A stretch of 5,674 nucleotides of DNA, taken from an uncultured Allobaculum sp. Its GTDB lineage: Bacteria > Bacillota_I > Bacilli_A > Erysipelotrichales > Erysipelotrichaceae. Positions 5,661 through 5,674 of this stretch are shown here, in pieces. Within the stretch, counting starts at the first letter, position 1. Each line of letters starts with the position of its first letter. The DNA lies in NCBI GenBank assembly GCA_948467695.1, contig CAOKFJ010000134.1:1-5674 (forward strand), in the 5' to 3' direction. Under the pieces are notes generated by a model, which made no database searches, was not told the DNA's origin, and was given only the letters and a program-made list of their open reading frames with translations. A program made the position numbers and the translations under genes.

Positions 5661-5674
5661 CGTTCATAACCACC
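5638..5674 (-). CDS. Possible 3' tail of an upstream gene (edge fragment)
   Basis: An open frame entering from the right edge reads VVMNVGAITAT and stops at TAA (5638-5640). It would overlap the TTG-started kdgK by 23 nt. In a sugar-acid operon a co-directional upstream gene is expected, but eleven residues are too few to identify a family, and its ATG at 5665-5667 could equally be a chance start. Confidence 0.25.
   Translation of the reverse strand, partial: VVMNVGAITAT

Noticed and set aside
5597..5674. Upstream short-chain dehydrogenase C-terminus, since one edge frame starts Gly-Gly-Tyr as in the KduD ending
   Set aside because: That frame continues about 23 residues deep into kdgK and does not look like the family ending; three residues are not evidence.

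Overview
The window looks like chromosomal DNA of a low-to-mid GC Firmicute. The protein styles (MgtE, a TRAM-less RlmD-type methyltransferase, a Firmicutes-type KDG kinase) and the roughly balanced base composition would fit an Erysipelotrichia-like gut anaerobe. That placement is an inference from protein character, not from a database search. All genes look like housekeeping or metabolic genes, and no phage, transposon, CRISPR, tRNA or rRNA sequence was seen.

Layout: Positions 1-115 (minus) hold the first 38 codons of a gene cut by the window edge. They align without gaps to the N-terminus of the next gene, so a tandem second mgtE is likely. Positions 131-1570 (minus) are a complete mgtE Mg2+ channel/transporter. 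Just upstream lies a candidate 26-codon leader ORF (1579-1659, minus). It has a near-ideal Shine-Dalgarno sequence, its stop codon overlaps the mgtE ribosome binding site, and its start is rich in Asp and Pro (MTNDDPAPL). A good -10 box lies directly before it. The divergent intergenic region continues to 1918 and carries inverted and direct repeats. Positions 1919-3259 (plus) are an RlmD/RumA-family rRNA m5U methyltransferase with a long basic tail. Positions 3260-3601 are non-coding and contain two hairpin/T-run structures. Positions 3602-4333 (plus) are a calcineurin-like metallophosphoesterase followed by a strong terminator. Positions 4596-5660 (minus) are a 2-keto-3-deoxygluconate kinase with its own terminator at 4487-4516 and an unclear start codon. 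A short reading frame at the right edge may be the tail of another gene upstream of it.

Functional links: the two mgtE-like genes form a probable operon driven from the 1.6-1.7 kb region. The methyltransferase diverges from it. The phosphoesterase and the sugar kinase converge on back-to-back terminators and are probably independent units. The most interesting element is the mgtE leader. A Mg2+ transporter preceded by a short ORF whose start resembles the Asp/Pro-rich start of enterobacterial MgtL, and followed by competing GC-rich stems next to the mgtE ribosome binding site, suggests translation-based Mg2+ sensing in place of an M-box riboswitch.
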